Part shown: in pieces, positions 8,979-16,316 of the stretch
How the letters are laid out: every line of letters begins with the position of its first letter
Numbering within the stretch: position 1 is the stretch's first letter
NCBI GenBank assembly: GCA_034431315.1
Contig: DAOUDK010000018.1
Coordinates: 1 to 30,889 of the forward strand
Direction: 5' to 3'
DNA length: 30,889 bases
DNA from: JAUWOY01 sp034431315
GTDB taxonomy: Bacteria > Chloroflexota > Anaerolineae > VGOG01
Notes under the pieces: model-generated
Told to the model about the DNA's origin: nothing
Database searches by the model: none
Seen by the model: the letters and a program-made list of their open reading frames with translations, nothing else
Translations under genes and position numbers: made by a program

Positions 8979-10162
8979 AGATCAACCGCGATGAATGTAC
9001 CGGCTGCGGGCTTTGCATAGACGTCTGCCCCTTTGGGTCTCTGAGCCTGGACGATGAAGACATCGCCGTGGTGGATGAGACCTGCACGGCCTGTGGTGCT
9101 TGCCTGCCCGAATGCCCGGTCGAGGCCCTCAGCCTGCCGGAGAGGGAGGTCGAAGAGGTTGATCTGAGTGCCTACCGGGGGGTCTGGTTCTGGGTGGAGC
9201 AGTTTCGGGGCCAGGCATCTTCTATTTCCTGGGAGATGGCGGGCAAGGGCCGGGAGCTGGCCGATGAGCTGGGCACCACCCTCACCGCCTGTGTGCTGGG
9301 CCAGGATGTGGAGCACATCGCTCAGGAGGCCATCCGCTACGGCGCTGATCGGGTCTTCCTGGTGGACGATCCCACGCTGGGCGTTTACCGAACCGATCCC
9401 TACGCCGCTGTGCTGGTGGACCTGGTTCGGAAGCACCAGCCGGAGGTCTTCATCCTGGGGGCTTCCACCCGCGGGCGGGACCTGGCTGGGTCGGTGGCTA
9501 CCAAGCTGCGCACGGGTTTGACGGCCGACTGCACCGAGCTTGCCATTGATCCTGAGACGCGCCTCCTGCGTCAGACCCGTCCCGCTTTCGGCGGCAACAT
9601 CATGGCCACCATCATCTGTCCCCACCATCGCCCCCAGATGGCCACCGTCCGCCACCGGGTCTTCGAGATGCCGGAGATGGACGCCAGCCGCGAGGGCCAG
9701 ATCGTCCGCGAGAGGTCTGTCATGGACGAGGACGAGATCGCCAGCAAGGTGGTGGATTTCATCACCCAGGAGGGCGAGGTGAATCTGGCTGACGCTCAGG
9801 TCATCGTGGCCGGCGGGCGGGGGGTGGGAGGGGCTGAGGGTTTCGCTCCCATTTTCGAGTTGGCGAAGGTCTTGGGTGGGGCGGTGGGCTCCTCGCGCTC
9901 CGTTGTTGATGCCGGCTGGATTCCCTACGCCCATCAGGTGGGCCAGACCGGTCGCACCGTGCGCCCCGACCTGTACATTGCCTGCGGGATCTCAGGCGCC
10001 ATCCAGCACCTGGCGGGGATGAAGACTTCGGGTTGCATCGTAGCCATCAACACAGACCCTGAGGCGCCCATCTTCCAGGTTGCTCATTACGGCATCGTGG
10101 GCGACCTCTTCGAGGTAGTGCCCGCCCTGGCCGAGCAGTTCAGGCGGAGGTTGCATAAGTAG
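8972..10162 (+). CDS. etfA: Ferredoxin-fused electron transfer flavoprotein subunit alpha (set 2)
   Basis: The 396-residue protein starts with a dicluster ferredoxin (C9/12/15/19 and C38/41/44/48) and continues into a full EtfA. The FAD domain shows VAGGRGVGGAEG, SVVDAGWIPYAHQVGQTG, CGISGAIQHLAG and INTDPEAPIF. Ferredoxin-fused EtfA subunits are known from bifurcating Etf complexes such as those for lactate and caffeyl-CoA. The start is TTG 8972, seven bases inside etfB, with AGAGGAAG upstream; no in-frame ATG lies nearby. It closes the electron-transfer block, and the CoA-ligase gene follows after 21 bp. Confidence 0.93.
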   Translation: MLEINRDECTGCGLCIDVCPFGSLSLDDEDIAVVDETCTACGACLPECPVEALSLPEREVEEVDLSAYRGVWFWVEQFRGQASSISWEMAGKGRELADELGTTLTACVLGQDVEHIAQEAIRYGADRVFLVDDPTLGVYRTDPYAAVLVDLVRKHQPEVFILGASTRGRDLAGSVATKLRTGLTADCTELAIDPETRLLRQTRPAFGGNIMATIICPHHRPQMATVRHRVFEMPEMDASREGQIVRERSVMDEDEIASKVVDFITQEGEVNLADAQVIVAGGRGVGGAEGFAPIFELAKVLGGAVGSSRSVVDAGWIPYAHQVGQTGRTVRPDLYIACGISGAIQHLAGMKTSGCIVAINTDPEAPIFQVAHYGIVGDLFEVVPALAEQFRRRLHK

Positions 10163-10183
10163 TCCGAAGAAAAGGAGTAACGC

Positions 10184-11728
10184 ATGGCTCGTTTACACGA
10201 ACATCAGGGAAAAGCGCTCCTCGAGGCGCACAAAATCCCCGTGCCCCGTGGCGGGGTGGCCTCGTCCCCCGATGAAGCGCGGCGCATCGCGGCGGAGATC
10301 GGTGGTGAGGTGATGGTCAAGGCCCAGGCCTGGACCACCGGCCGGGCGGGGATGGGCGGCATCAAGCGGGCGACCACCCCCGACGAGGCGGCGGCCGCAG
10401 CCAGTGGGATGCTGGGCATGAGGGTCAAGGGCTTCACTGTGGACCAGGTGCTGGTCGAAGAGCGGCTGGACATCGCCCGCGAGTTCTACGTTGGCGTCAT
10501 CGTGGACGACCGCGCCCAGGCCCCGCTGGTGCTGTTCTCCAGCGTGGGCGGCACCGGCATCGAGGAGATCGCCGCCGAGCACCCGGAGGCGGTGGCCCAG
10601 ACCCACGTAGACATCGAGTCAGGACTGATGGCCTACCAGGCTCGCAACCTGGTTCGCCGGGCGGGGCTATCGGGCAGACTGCAACGCGACATCGGCGGAA
10701 TCATCGCCAGGCTGTACAACGTGGCCCGCACCTATGAGGCCCGCGCCGCTGAGATCAACCCACTGGTGCAAACCACAGACGGCAAATTGTACGCTGCCGA
10801 CTGCCGCATCACCGTGGATGACTACGCGGTCTTCCGCCACCCTGATCTGGGAATCACCTTTGCCCGCGAGCTAGACCGTCCGCCTACCGAGTTGGAACGG
10901 GTTGCCTATGACGTGGAGGCCAACGACTATCGGGGCACGTTCTACTTCATTCAGATGGCGGAGGGCTTCGAGAAGGGCCAGGGGTACGTCGGCTTCCACG
11001 GGGCGGGGGGCGGTGGCTCGATGATGAGTATGGACGCCGTGCTCAACCAGGGCTTCAAGCTGGCTACCTACGTGGACACCAGCGGCAATCCCCCGGCCAG
11101 CAAGGTCTATCGCGCGGCGCGGATCATCCTCTCGGTCGGCCCGATTGATGGGTACTTCGGCTCCGGATCGGGGGTGGCCAGTCAGGAGCAGTTCCACTCG
11201 GCGCGCGGGCTGGTCAAGGCTTTCCTGGAGGAGCAGATTGACGTCCCGGTCGTCATTCGCCTGGGCGGCAACGCCGAGGACAAGGCGGTCGAGATCCTGG
11301 AGCGGCTCAACGGCCGCGTGCCCGCGCCGGTGGAGGGCTACAAGAAGGACGATTCGCCCGACTTCTGCGCCGAACGGCTGCGGGCGCTCATTGAGGAGGG
11401 GAAGCTGATCGAGGTAGCACCGCCAGCACCGCGTCCCGAACCGAAGAAGCCCTACACCTTCGAGACCGTCACCGGTGGAGTGGTCACCTTCGACCACGCC
11501 GTGTGCCGCACCTGTGAGAGCAAAATCTGCGTCCAGGAGTGTGCGCGGCAGATACTCAAGCTGGAGGACGGCGTGCCGGTGCTCAACATCACCCCTGAGG
11601 AGGCCAAGAAAGGCCGCTGTGTGGAGTGCCTGGCCTGTGAGGTGGAGTGCTTCTTCCAGGGAGCGGGCGGCGGGCACGTGGATCTGCCGATTCCGGGGTT
11701 GGAGGAGTATCGGCAAAGTACGGGATAA
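10184..11728 (+). CDS. ATP-grasp CoA ligase beta subunit (SucC-like, citryl-CoA-synthetase type) fused to a ferredoxin domain
   Basis: Residues 1 to about 395 are a complete SucC-type beta subunit. Visible are the ATP-grasp start HEHQGKALLEAHKIPVP, MVKAQAWTTGRAGMGG, the AEINPL motif, and the CoA-ligase domain with GGGSMMSMDAVLNQG and RLGGNAEDKAVEIL. After a proline-rich linker comes a ferredoxin-like domain with C441/444/449/453 and C479/482/485/489, enough for two [4Fe-4S] clusters. SucC proteins normally end before this domain. With the SucD-like subunit and the citryl-CoA-lyase-type gene downstream, the most economical reading is citryl-CoA synthetase (citrate + CoA + ATP) or its reverse. 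Succinate or malate thiokinase activity is possible. The role of the iron-sulfur domain is unknown; it may dock to the Hdr/Etf complex. Confidence 0.85.
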   Translation: MARLHEHQGKALLEAHKIPVPRGGVASSPDEARRIAAEIGGEVMVKAQAWTTGRAGMGGIKRATTPDEAAAAASGMLGMRVKGFTVDQVLVEERLDIAREFYVGVIVDDRAQAPLVLFSSVGGTGIEEIAAEHPEAVAQTHVDIESGLMAYQARNLVRRAGLSGRLQRDIGGIIARLYNVARTYEARAAEINPLVQTTDGKLYAADCRITVDDYAVFRHPDLGITFARELDRPPTELERVAYDVEANDYRGTFYFIQMAEGFEKGQGYVGFHGAGGGGSMMSMDAVLNQGFKLATYVDTSGNPPASKVYRAARIILSVGPIDGYFGSGSGVASQEQFHSARGLVKAFLEEQIDVPVVIRLGGNAEDKAVEILERLNGRVPAPVEGYKKDDSPDFCAERLRALIEEGKLIEVAPPAPRPEPKKPYTFETVTGGVVTFDHAVCRTCESKICVQECARQILKLEDGVPVLNITPEEAKKGRCVECLACEVECFFQGAGGGHVDLPIPGLEEYRQSTG

Positions 11729-11762
11729 AAAAGAGCGACAACAGCCGGGGGCGCCTGTTTCG
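11727..11762 (-). terminator. Intrinsic terminator, minus strand
   Basis: The stem (arms 11736-11744 and 11755-11762, one bulge) is followed on the minus strand by a T6 run. The T run overlaps the stop codon of the upstream CoA-ligase gene. Confidence 0.5.
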
Positions 11763-11841
11763 AGGCCTCTGGGCCCTCGGCCTCGGGTGGCCAGCCGCAA
11801 GGGCTGGCCAGCATTCCCCCGGAGTTACGCTGTCACTCCTC
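11727..11841 (-). ncRNA. Candidate minus-strand small RNA in the CoA-ligase spacer
   Basis: Read on the minus strand from about 11841 (seven bases after a consensus -10), the spacer folds into four elements. These are GGAGT/ACTCC (11821-11839), a perfect 9-bp stem TGGCCAGCC/GGCTGGCCA with a 5-base loop (11788-11810), CGAGGCC/GGCCTCG (11761-11785), and an 8-bp stem with one bulge (11736-11762). A run of six T (11727-11732) ends the transcript. Promoter, structure and terminator are arranged as in an independent small RNA of about 115 nt, antisense to the operon. No known family is recognised, and no coding potential is apparent. Confidence 0.5.
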
Positions 11842-11847
11842 AATCAT

Positions 11848-11876
11848 ATTGTACCACTGTTGGAACAATCTGTCAA
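11848..11876 (-). promoter_or_regulatory. Consensus sigma-70 promoter, minus strand
   Basis: On the minus strand the -35 is TTGACA (11871-11876) and the -10 is TACAAT (11848-11853), with an exact 17-bp spacer. It points away from the SucD-like gene, into the spacer. The bases 11848-11869 are also an imperfect palindrome (ATTGTACC-N6-GGAACAAT). Confidence 0.6.
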
Positions 11877-11907
11877 GCAGTAGATCTTTGCCAACCGGGA
11901 GGAATCC

Positions 11908-12831
11908 ATGTCCATCTTGATTGACCAAACCAAACGTGTGCTGGTGCAGGGCATCACCGGGCGGGAGGGGATGGTCCGCGCCAGGCTAATGAAGGAATAC
12001 GGCACCAACGTCGTGGCTGGAGTGACGCCGGGCAAGGGCGGCCAGGAGGTGTTGGACGTGCCAGTGTTCGACACCGTCGAGGAGGCCTGGGAGGAGGTCG
12101 GCCCCTTCGACATCAGTGTGCTGTTCATTCCCGCGCCGCTGGTCAAGGGCGCGGCGCTGGAGGCCATTGACGCCGGCGTCAAGCTGCTGGTCATCGTCCC
12201 CGACCGCGTGCCCATTTACGACGTGCTGGCCATCTCCAAGCGCGCCAAGCAAAAGGGTGCCAGGTTCGTCGGCCCCAACACCCTGGGCGTGCTCAGCCCC
12301 GACAAGGGCGTGCTGGGCATGATGGGCGGCCGAGCGGTGTCGGCCCGCGAGTGGTTCTTCCAGGGGCCGGTGGGCATCACCTCACGCAGTGGCGGCATCA
12401 CCTCCTCGATGGCCTACTACCTGGCCAAGGAGGGCATCGGGGCGACGACGCTGGTGCACGTCGGCGGGGATGCGGTGGTGGGCCTGCCCCATCCTGAGGT
12501 GGTCAGGCTGTTCGAGCAGGACCCCGATACCAAGGCGGTGGTCATGTTCGGCGAAATCGGCACCTCGCAGGAGGAGCAGGTGGCCGATCTGATTGAGGCC
12601 GGCGAGTTCACCAAGCCGCTCATCGCCTTCATCGGCGGGAAGGCGGCCAAGTCTGGCACGCGCTTCTCCCACGCTGGGGCCATCGTCGAGGGCGGGCGCG
12701 GCACCCACGAGGGCAAGGTCAAGCGCCTGCGCCAGGTGGGGGTTACGGTGGTGGACTCCTTCGGCGATCTGCCCCAGGCCACGAAGCGGGTTCTCAAAGA
12801 GGGGAATTGGGAATTAGAAATTAGAAATTAG
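11908..12831 (+). CDS. CoA ligase alpha subunit (SucD-like, citryl-CoA-synthetase type)
   Basis: The 307-residue protein has the SucD Rossmann N-terminus (VLVQGITGREGMVRARLM), VPDRVPIYDV, GPNTLGVLSP, GITSRSGGIT, and the phosphohistidine loop FSHAGAI with H255. This subunit binds CoA and carries the transient phosphate. It partners the ferredoxin-fused beta subunit. The last residues (NWELEIRN) are encoded by the AATTAGA repeat that follows, so the native C-terminus has been rewritten by repeat sequence. The ribosome site is GGGAGGAA. Substrate assignment as citrate is inferred from the adjacent lyase gene only. Confidence 0.87.
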   Translation: MSILIDQTKRVLVQGITGREGMVRARLMKEYGTNVVAGVTPGKGGQEVLDVPVFDTVEEAWEEVGPFDISVLFIPAPLVKGAALEAIDAGVKLLVIVPDRVPIYDVLAISKRAKQKGARFVGPNTLGVLSPDKGVLGMMGGRAVSAREWFFQGPVGITSRSGGITSSMAYYLAKEGIGATTLVHVGGDAVVGLPHPEVVRLFEQDPDTKAVVMFGEIGTSQEEQVADLIEAGEFTKPLIAFIGGKAAKSGTRFSHAGAIVEGGRGTHEGKVKRLRQVGVTVVDSFGDLPQATKRVLKEGNWELEIRN

Positions 12832-12892
12832 AAATTGGAGATTGGAGATTGGAGGTTGGAAATCCAACTTCCAACTTCCAACTTCCAATATG
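12805..12892. repeat. Mixed heptamer repeats (AATTAGA, GGAGATT, CCAACTT) at the sucD-lyase junction
   Basis: Three AATTAGA units are followed by GGAGATT units and complementary CCAACTT units. The array covers the last codons of the SucD-like gene and ends shortly before the GGGGAGGGG ribosome site of the lyase. Confidence 0.85.
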
Positions 12893-12902
12893 GGGAGGGG
12901 AA

Positions 12903-13679
12903 ATGTCTGAGGACGTCTGGAAAACTGCTATCACCAAGATCGAACCGAACAAGGTGGCCGTGCGTGGCCGCCGTATTGACGAGTTGATGGGGCAGGTGCC
13001 CTTCAGCCAGGTGGTCTACCTGGTGCTGCGGGGCGAGCTGCCGTCCGAGGCCCACGGTAAGATGATGGACGCCATCCTGGTGTCCAGCGTGGACCACGGG
13101 GCGACGCCGCCCTCGGCGCTGGCGGCCCGCACGGTGGCCTCCGGCGGCGCGCCGCTGACCACGGCGGTGGCGGCTGGCATCATGGCCATCAACCGCTATC
13201 ACGGCGGGGCCATCGAGGGCTGCATGCGCGTGCTGCTGGATCTGGTGGCCTACCAGCACGACCAGGAGTTGGACGCGGCCACGGCTGCTCGCCAGAAGAT
13301 GGCTGAGTTCCGCGCCCAGAAGATCCGCGTGCCTGGCTACGGCCACCGTTACCATACCGACGATCCGCGTACCAGGAAGCTGTTCGCCATCGCCGAGGAG
13401 GTGGGGCTGGCCGGCGAGTACCTGGAGATGGCCCATGCCCTGCGGGCGGCGATCAAGGACAGCCTGGGCAGAGACCTGCCGATGAACGTGGACGGGGCCA
13501 TCGCCACTGTGCTGTGCGAGATGGGCTTCCCGCCGGAGATGGGCAACGGCCTGTTCGCCATCGCGCGGGTGGCCGGGTTGGTGGCCCACGTCACCGAGGA
13601 GCAGACCCGCGAGCGCCCCATGCGCCGCATCCATCCCACAGCGCATGAGTACGATGGGCCGTTGGACGTTGGAAGTTAG
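12903..13679 (+). CDS. Citryl-CoA lyase-type citrate-synthase-family enzyme
   Basis: The 258-residue protein is a short citrate-synthase-family member. All three catalytic residues are in place: H100 (HGGAIEGC), H148 (PGYGHRYH) and D197 (NVDGAIATVL). The length matches stand-alone citryl-CoA lyases and the C-terminal module of ATP-citrate lyase rather than full citrate synthase (around 370-430). The reaction would be citryl-CoA to acetyl-CoA + oxaloacetate, or the reverse, or a homologous substrate. I choose ATG 12903, with GGGGAGGGG upstream; the earlier in-frame ATG at 12849 is repeat sequence. The final LDVGS residues also lie in repeat sequence. Confidence 0.82.
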   Translation: MSEDVWKTAITKIEPNKVAVRGRRIDELMGQVPFSQVVYLVLRGELPSEAHGKMMDAILVSSVDHGATPPSALAARTVASGGAPLTTAVAAGIMAINRYHGGAIEGCMRVLLDLVAYQHDQELDAATAARQKMAEFRAQKIRVPGYGHRYHTDDPRTRKLFAIAEEVGLAGEYLEMAHALRAAIKDSLGRDLPMNVDGAIATVLCEMGFPPEMGNGLFAIARVAGLVAHVTEEQTRERPMRRIHPTAHEYDGPLDVGS

Positions 13680-13738
13680 AGGTTGGAAGATGGAAGTTGG
13701 ATTTCCAATCTCCAACCTCCAATCTCCAACCTCCAAAA
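13660..13738. repeat. Inverted TTGGAAG/CCTCCAA heptamer array between lyase and HD gene
   Basis: Units such as TTGGAAGTTAGAGG are followed by complementary TTCCAATCTCCAACCTCC units. An AAGGAGG ribosome site directly follows. Confidence 0.85.
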
Positions 13739-13751
13739 TAAGGAGGCGACA

Positions 13752-14324
13752 ATGCGAGAGAAGTTGCTAGAACTGATCCCTGAGTTCGATCTGATTCAAG
13801 ACGCTGACTTGCGCGAAAAGTGTCTCAAGACCTGGGAAGCGGCAATGGAAGAAGGCGGCTGGACGCCGGACGACCTGACCCGGATGCCCTTCACCTTGCT
13901 CATCAACCCCTGCCCGGCTTCCTACATTGACCACATCCGCGCGGTGACGCTGAGCGCGGTCCGGGTCGCCGAGGTCTTCGCACAAGTTTATGGCGACCGG
14001 GTACCGGTGAACATGGACCTGCTCGTCGCGGGCGGACTGCTGCACGACGTCGGCAAGTTGCTGGAGTACGAGAACCGCGCTGACGGGGTGACGGTGCAGA
14101 CCTACGCCGGGAAACTCCTGCGCCATCCCTTCACCGGCCTGGAGCTGGCAGCCCGCTGTGGCCTGCCAGTTGAGGTGCAGCACATCATCGCCGCCCACGC
14201 TGGCGAGGGGGACAAAGTGAAGCGCACCACCGAGGCGACGCTGGTCAATCACGCCGACTTCATGAGTTTCCACAGCATCCAGCGTATGGTGGAGAAGAGA
14301 GAACTAGTGGCAAAAATAGGATAA
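13752..14324 (+). CDS. HD-domain metal-dependent phosphohydrolase family protein
   Basis: The 190-residue protein has the HD signature LLHDVGKLLEYE (H98, D99), upstream histidine in SYIDHIRAVT, and downstream HPFTG, HIIAAHAGEG and NHADF histidines/aspartates that complete a metal site. The start is ATG 13752 with AAGGAGG; an earlier in-frame ATG at 13683 is repeat-derived. Proteins of this type hydrolyse phosphomonoesters or nucleotides, and some act in signalling. Its co-location with a citrate-type pathway gives no obvious substrate. Confidence 0.75.
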   Translation: MREKLLELIPEFDLIQDADLREKCLKTWEAAMEEGGWTPDDLTRMPFTLLINPCPASYIDHIRAVTLSAVRVAEVFAQVYGDRVPVNMDLLVAGGLLHDVGKLLEYENRADGVTVQTYAGKLLRHPFTGLELAARCGLPVEVQHIIAAHAGEGDKVKRTTEATLVNHADFMSFHSIQRMVEKRELVAKIG

Positions 14325-14327
14325 GTC

Positions 14328-14373
14328 ACGGAATACGCAATACGAAATACGTACTGCGTATTGCGTATTCCGT
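14328..14373. repeat. Perfect 17-bp inverted repeat between HD and leuC genes
   Basis: The arms ACGGAATACGCAATACG (14328-14344) and CGTATTGCGTATTCCGT (14357-14373) are exact complements around a 12-base loop. They are built from ATACGCA-like units. There is no T run, so an RNA-processing or stability element is more likely than a terminator. Confidence 0.85.
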
Positions 14374-14401
14374 AATCTCCGATTGGGGGTAGAGCATAGT
14401 C

Positions 14402-15607
14402 ATGGCAGGGAAAACCATCATTGAGAAGATCATTCAGGCCCACAGCCGGGAGCCGGTCGAGCCGGGCAAGATCGTTTGGATGGATTTGGACGTGCGCACC
14501 GCCCGCGACTTCGCCGGGGCCAACGTGGTGCAGAACTACCGCCAGCACTACGGCGACGCGCCGCTGGACGACGTGAGCAAGACCTTCTTCACCTTCGACT
14601 GCGTTGTGCCGGCCAAAAACATCCCCTACGCCAACAACCAGCACATCTGTCGGCTTTGGGCGCGCGAGAAGGGGATCAAGGTCTACGACGTGAACGCGGG
14701 CATCGGGTCGCACGTGGCCATCGAGGAGGGGCTGGCCGTGCCGGGTTGCACCTTCGTGGGCACCGACAGCCACCTCAATATCCTGGGCGCGGTGGGGGCC
14801 TTCGGCCAGGGGATGGGCGACCAGGACATCGCCTTCGCCTTCAAGACGGGCAAGACCTGGTTCGAGGTGCCGCCCACGATGAGAGTCATCGTCGAGGGTG
14901 AGGTCAGCTATCCGTGCACGGCGCGAGATCTGACCCTGGCTGTGCTGGGCCAATTGGGTTCCAGCGGCGCGCTGGGCCGGGCGGTGGAATTCTACGGCCC
15001 GGCCATTGATGCCCTGGACCTGTCCGGGCGGATCACCCTGGCCAGCCAGTTGACTGAGATGGGAGGCATCATCGGCTTCATCCCGCCCACGACGGGCGCA
15101 GTGTACGCCGACCCCGATGCTGAGTACGTCGAGACCGTGGTGGTGGACATCACCGACCTGGAACCGCTCATCGCCTGCCCGCCCAACCCGGCCAACGTCA
15201 AGCCGGTGCGCGAGGCGGCTGGGACGCGGGTGGACTCGGTGTTCCTGGGCTCATGCACCAACGGCCGTTTCGAGGACTTCGCTGCCGTGGCCGAGGTTGT
15301 GAAGGGCCAGCGCATCCAGCCGTGGGTGATGGCCTCGGTCGTGCCCGCCACCCGCCAGGTGTACCAGCGGATGCTGCGCGCGGGGCTGATCGAGACCCTG
15401 TTCGATGCCGGGTGCATCATCAGCAACCCCGGCTGCGGCGGCTGCGCTTCGGGCCAGATCGGGATGACCGGCCGGGGGCAGGTGCAGGTCAGCACCAGCA
15501 ACCGCAACTTCCCCGGCAAGCAGGGCGCGGGCGATACCTACCTGGCCAGCCCGGTGACAGCAGCCTGGGCCGCACTCAGAGGCGAGATCACGGTGCCGGA
15601 GGCGTAA
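14402..15607 (+). CDS. Aconitase/isopropylmalate dehydratase large subunit, LeuC-type (pair 1)
   Basis: The 401-residue protein is an archaeal-type large subunit of the LeuC/homoaconitase family. It has cluster ligands C285 (GSCTNGRFED), C345 and C348 (NPGCGGC), and the FVGTDSHLN motif. Such enzymes isomerise hydroxy-tricarboxylates by dehydration and rehydration with a [4Fe-4S] cluster, together with a separate LeuD-like subunit, found 168 bp downstream. In this context citrate/isocitrate or a homologue is plausible. Isopropylmalate synthase is absent nearby. The exact substrate cannot be fixed from sequence. Confidence 0.85.
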   Translation: MAGKTIIEKIIQAHSREPVEPGKIVWMDLDVRTARDFAGANVVQNYRQHYGDAPLDDVSKTFFTFDCVVPAKNIPYANNQHICRLWAREKGIKVYDVNAGIGSHVAIEEGLAVPGCTFVGTDSHLNILGAVGAFGQGMGDQDIAFAFKTGKTWFEVPPTMRVIVEGEVSYPCTARDLTLAVLGQLGSSGALGRAVEFYGPAIDALDLSGRITLASQLTEMGGIIGFIPPTTGAVYADPDAEYVETVVVDITDLEPLIACPPNPANVKPVREAAGTRVDSVFLGSCTNGRFEDFAAVAEVVKGQRIQPWVMASVVPATRQVYQRMLRAGLIETLFDAGCIISNPGCGGCASGQIGMTGRGQVQVSTSNRNFPGKQGAGDTYLASPVTAAWAALRGEITVPEA

Positions 15608-15669
15608 GCGTATCGGTTTCAGGTTGCGAGTTCCAGGTTTCAAGTTCTGTAACCAACCAGAAGATGTGG

Positions 15670-15733
15670 GTTCGTAGTGGTGACTTCAGTCACTCTTTCT
15701 GCCCCACAAACGACTAAAGTCGTCACTACGAAC
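15670..15733. repeat. 64-bp palindromic repeat (GTTCGTAGTG family)
   Basis: Two 22-nt arms (15670-15691 and 15712-15733) are complementary at 19 of 22 positions and would form a long hairpin in the leuC-leuD spacer. It looks like a dispersed palindromic repeat. Confidence 0.75.
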
Positions 15734-15775
15734 AAAAACGCCAATGTCCAGCGGGTAGAAATGGAGAGATTGAGC

Positions 15776-16309
15776 ATGAAAGCCACACAGATCAAAGGCC
15801 GCATCTGGGTGCTGACCGACCCGGACGGCAAACTGTACGACGACATTGACACCGACATGATCTTCCACAACAGCCACCTGCACATCACCGACGTGGTGGA
15901 GATGGGCCAGTACGCGCTGGGCAACCTGGGGGGCTGGGAGGATTTCGCTGAGAAGGCCCAGCCGGGTGATATCATCCTGGCGGGGAAGAACTTCGGCGCG
16001 GGGTCGTCCCGGCAGCAGGCGGTGGATTGCTTCCGCGCCCTGGGCATCGGCGCCATCGTGGCCGAGAGCTTTGGCGCGATCTACAAGCGCAACGCCATCA
16101 ACAGCGGCTTTCCCATCGTCTCACTGCCTGGGCTCACCGAGCAGGCTGGCGAATTCAAGACCGGTGTTGAGTTGGAAGTTGACTTCGAGACGGGCGAGGT
16201 GGTGCTGAACGGCGGGAAGACCTTTCAGGCGCAGCCGTTCTCGCAGGTGCAGATGGACATTTTCCAGGCGGGCAACCTGTTCGCCTACGGTAAGTCACTG
16301 GGAGGGTGA
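15776..16309 (+). CDS. Aconitase/isopropylmalate dehydratase small subunit, LeuD-type (pair 1)
   Basis: The 177-residue protein is a LeuD-family swivelling subunit: DDIDTDMIF, the family core GDIILAGKNFGAGSSRQQA, and NAINSGFPIV. The substrate-specificity loop reads FHNSHLHITD, different from the FPGKYTYSISD of pair 2. I choose ATG 15776, with GGAGA eight bases upstream. In-frame starts at 15677 and 15761 lie in or near the palindromic repeat. It should pair with the LeuC-type gene upstream. Confidence 0.82.
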   Translation: MKATQIKGRIWVLTDPDGKLYDDIDTDMIFHNSHLHITDVVEMGQYALGNLGGWEDFAEKAQPGDIILAGKNFGAGSSRQQAVDCFRALGIGAIVAESFGAIYKRNAINSGFPIVSLPGLTEQAGEFKTGVELEVDFETGEVVLNGGKTFQAQPFSQVQMDIFQAGNLFAYGKSLGG

Positions 16310-16316
16310 GAAGCAG

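Noticed and set aside
12849..12902. Earlier start for the citryl-CoA-lyase-type gene
   Set aside because: The segment is heptamer repeat sequence and would place repeat residues before a normal N-terminus; GGGGAGGGG precedes ATG 12903.
12903..13679. Full-length citrate synthase
   Set aside because: At 258 residues it lacks the large N-terminal part of citrate synthase, and its neighbours are CoA-ligase subunits; citryl-CoA lyase-type fits better.
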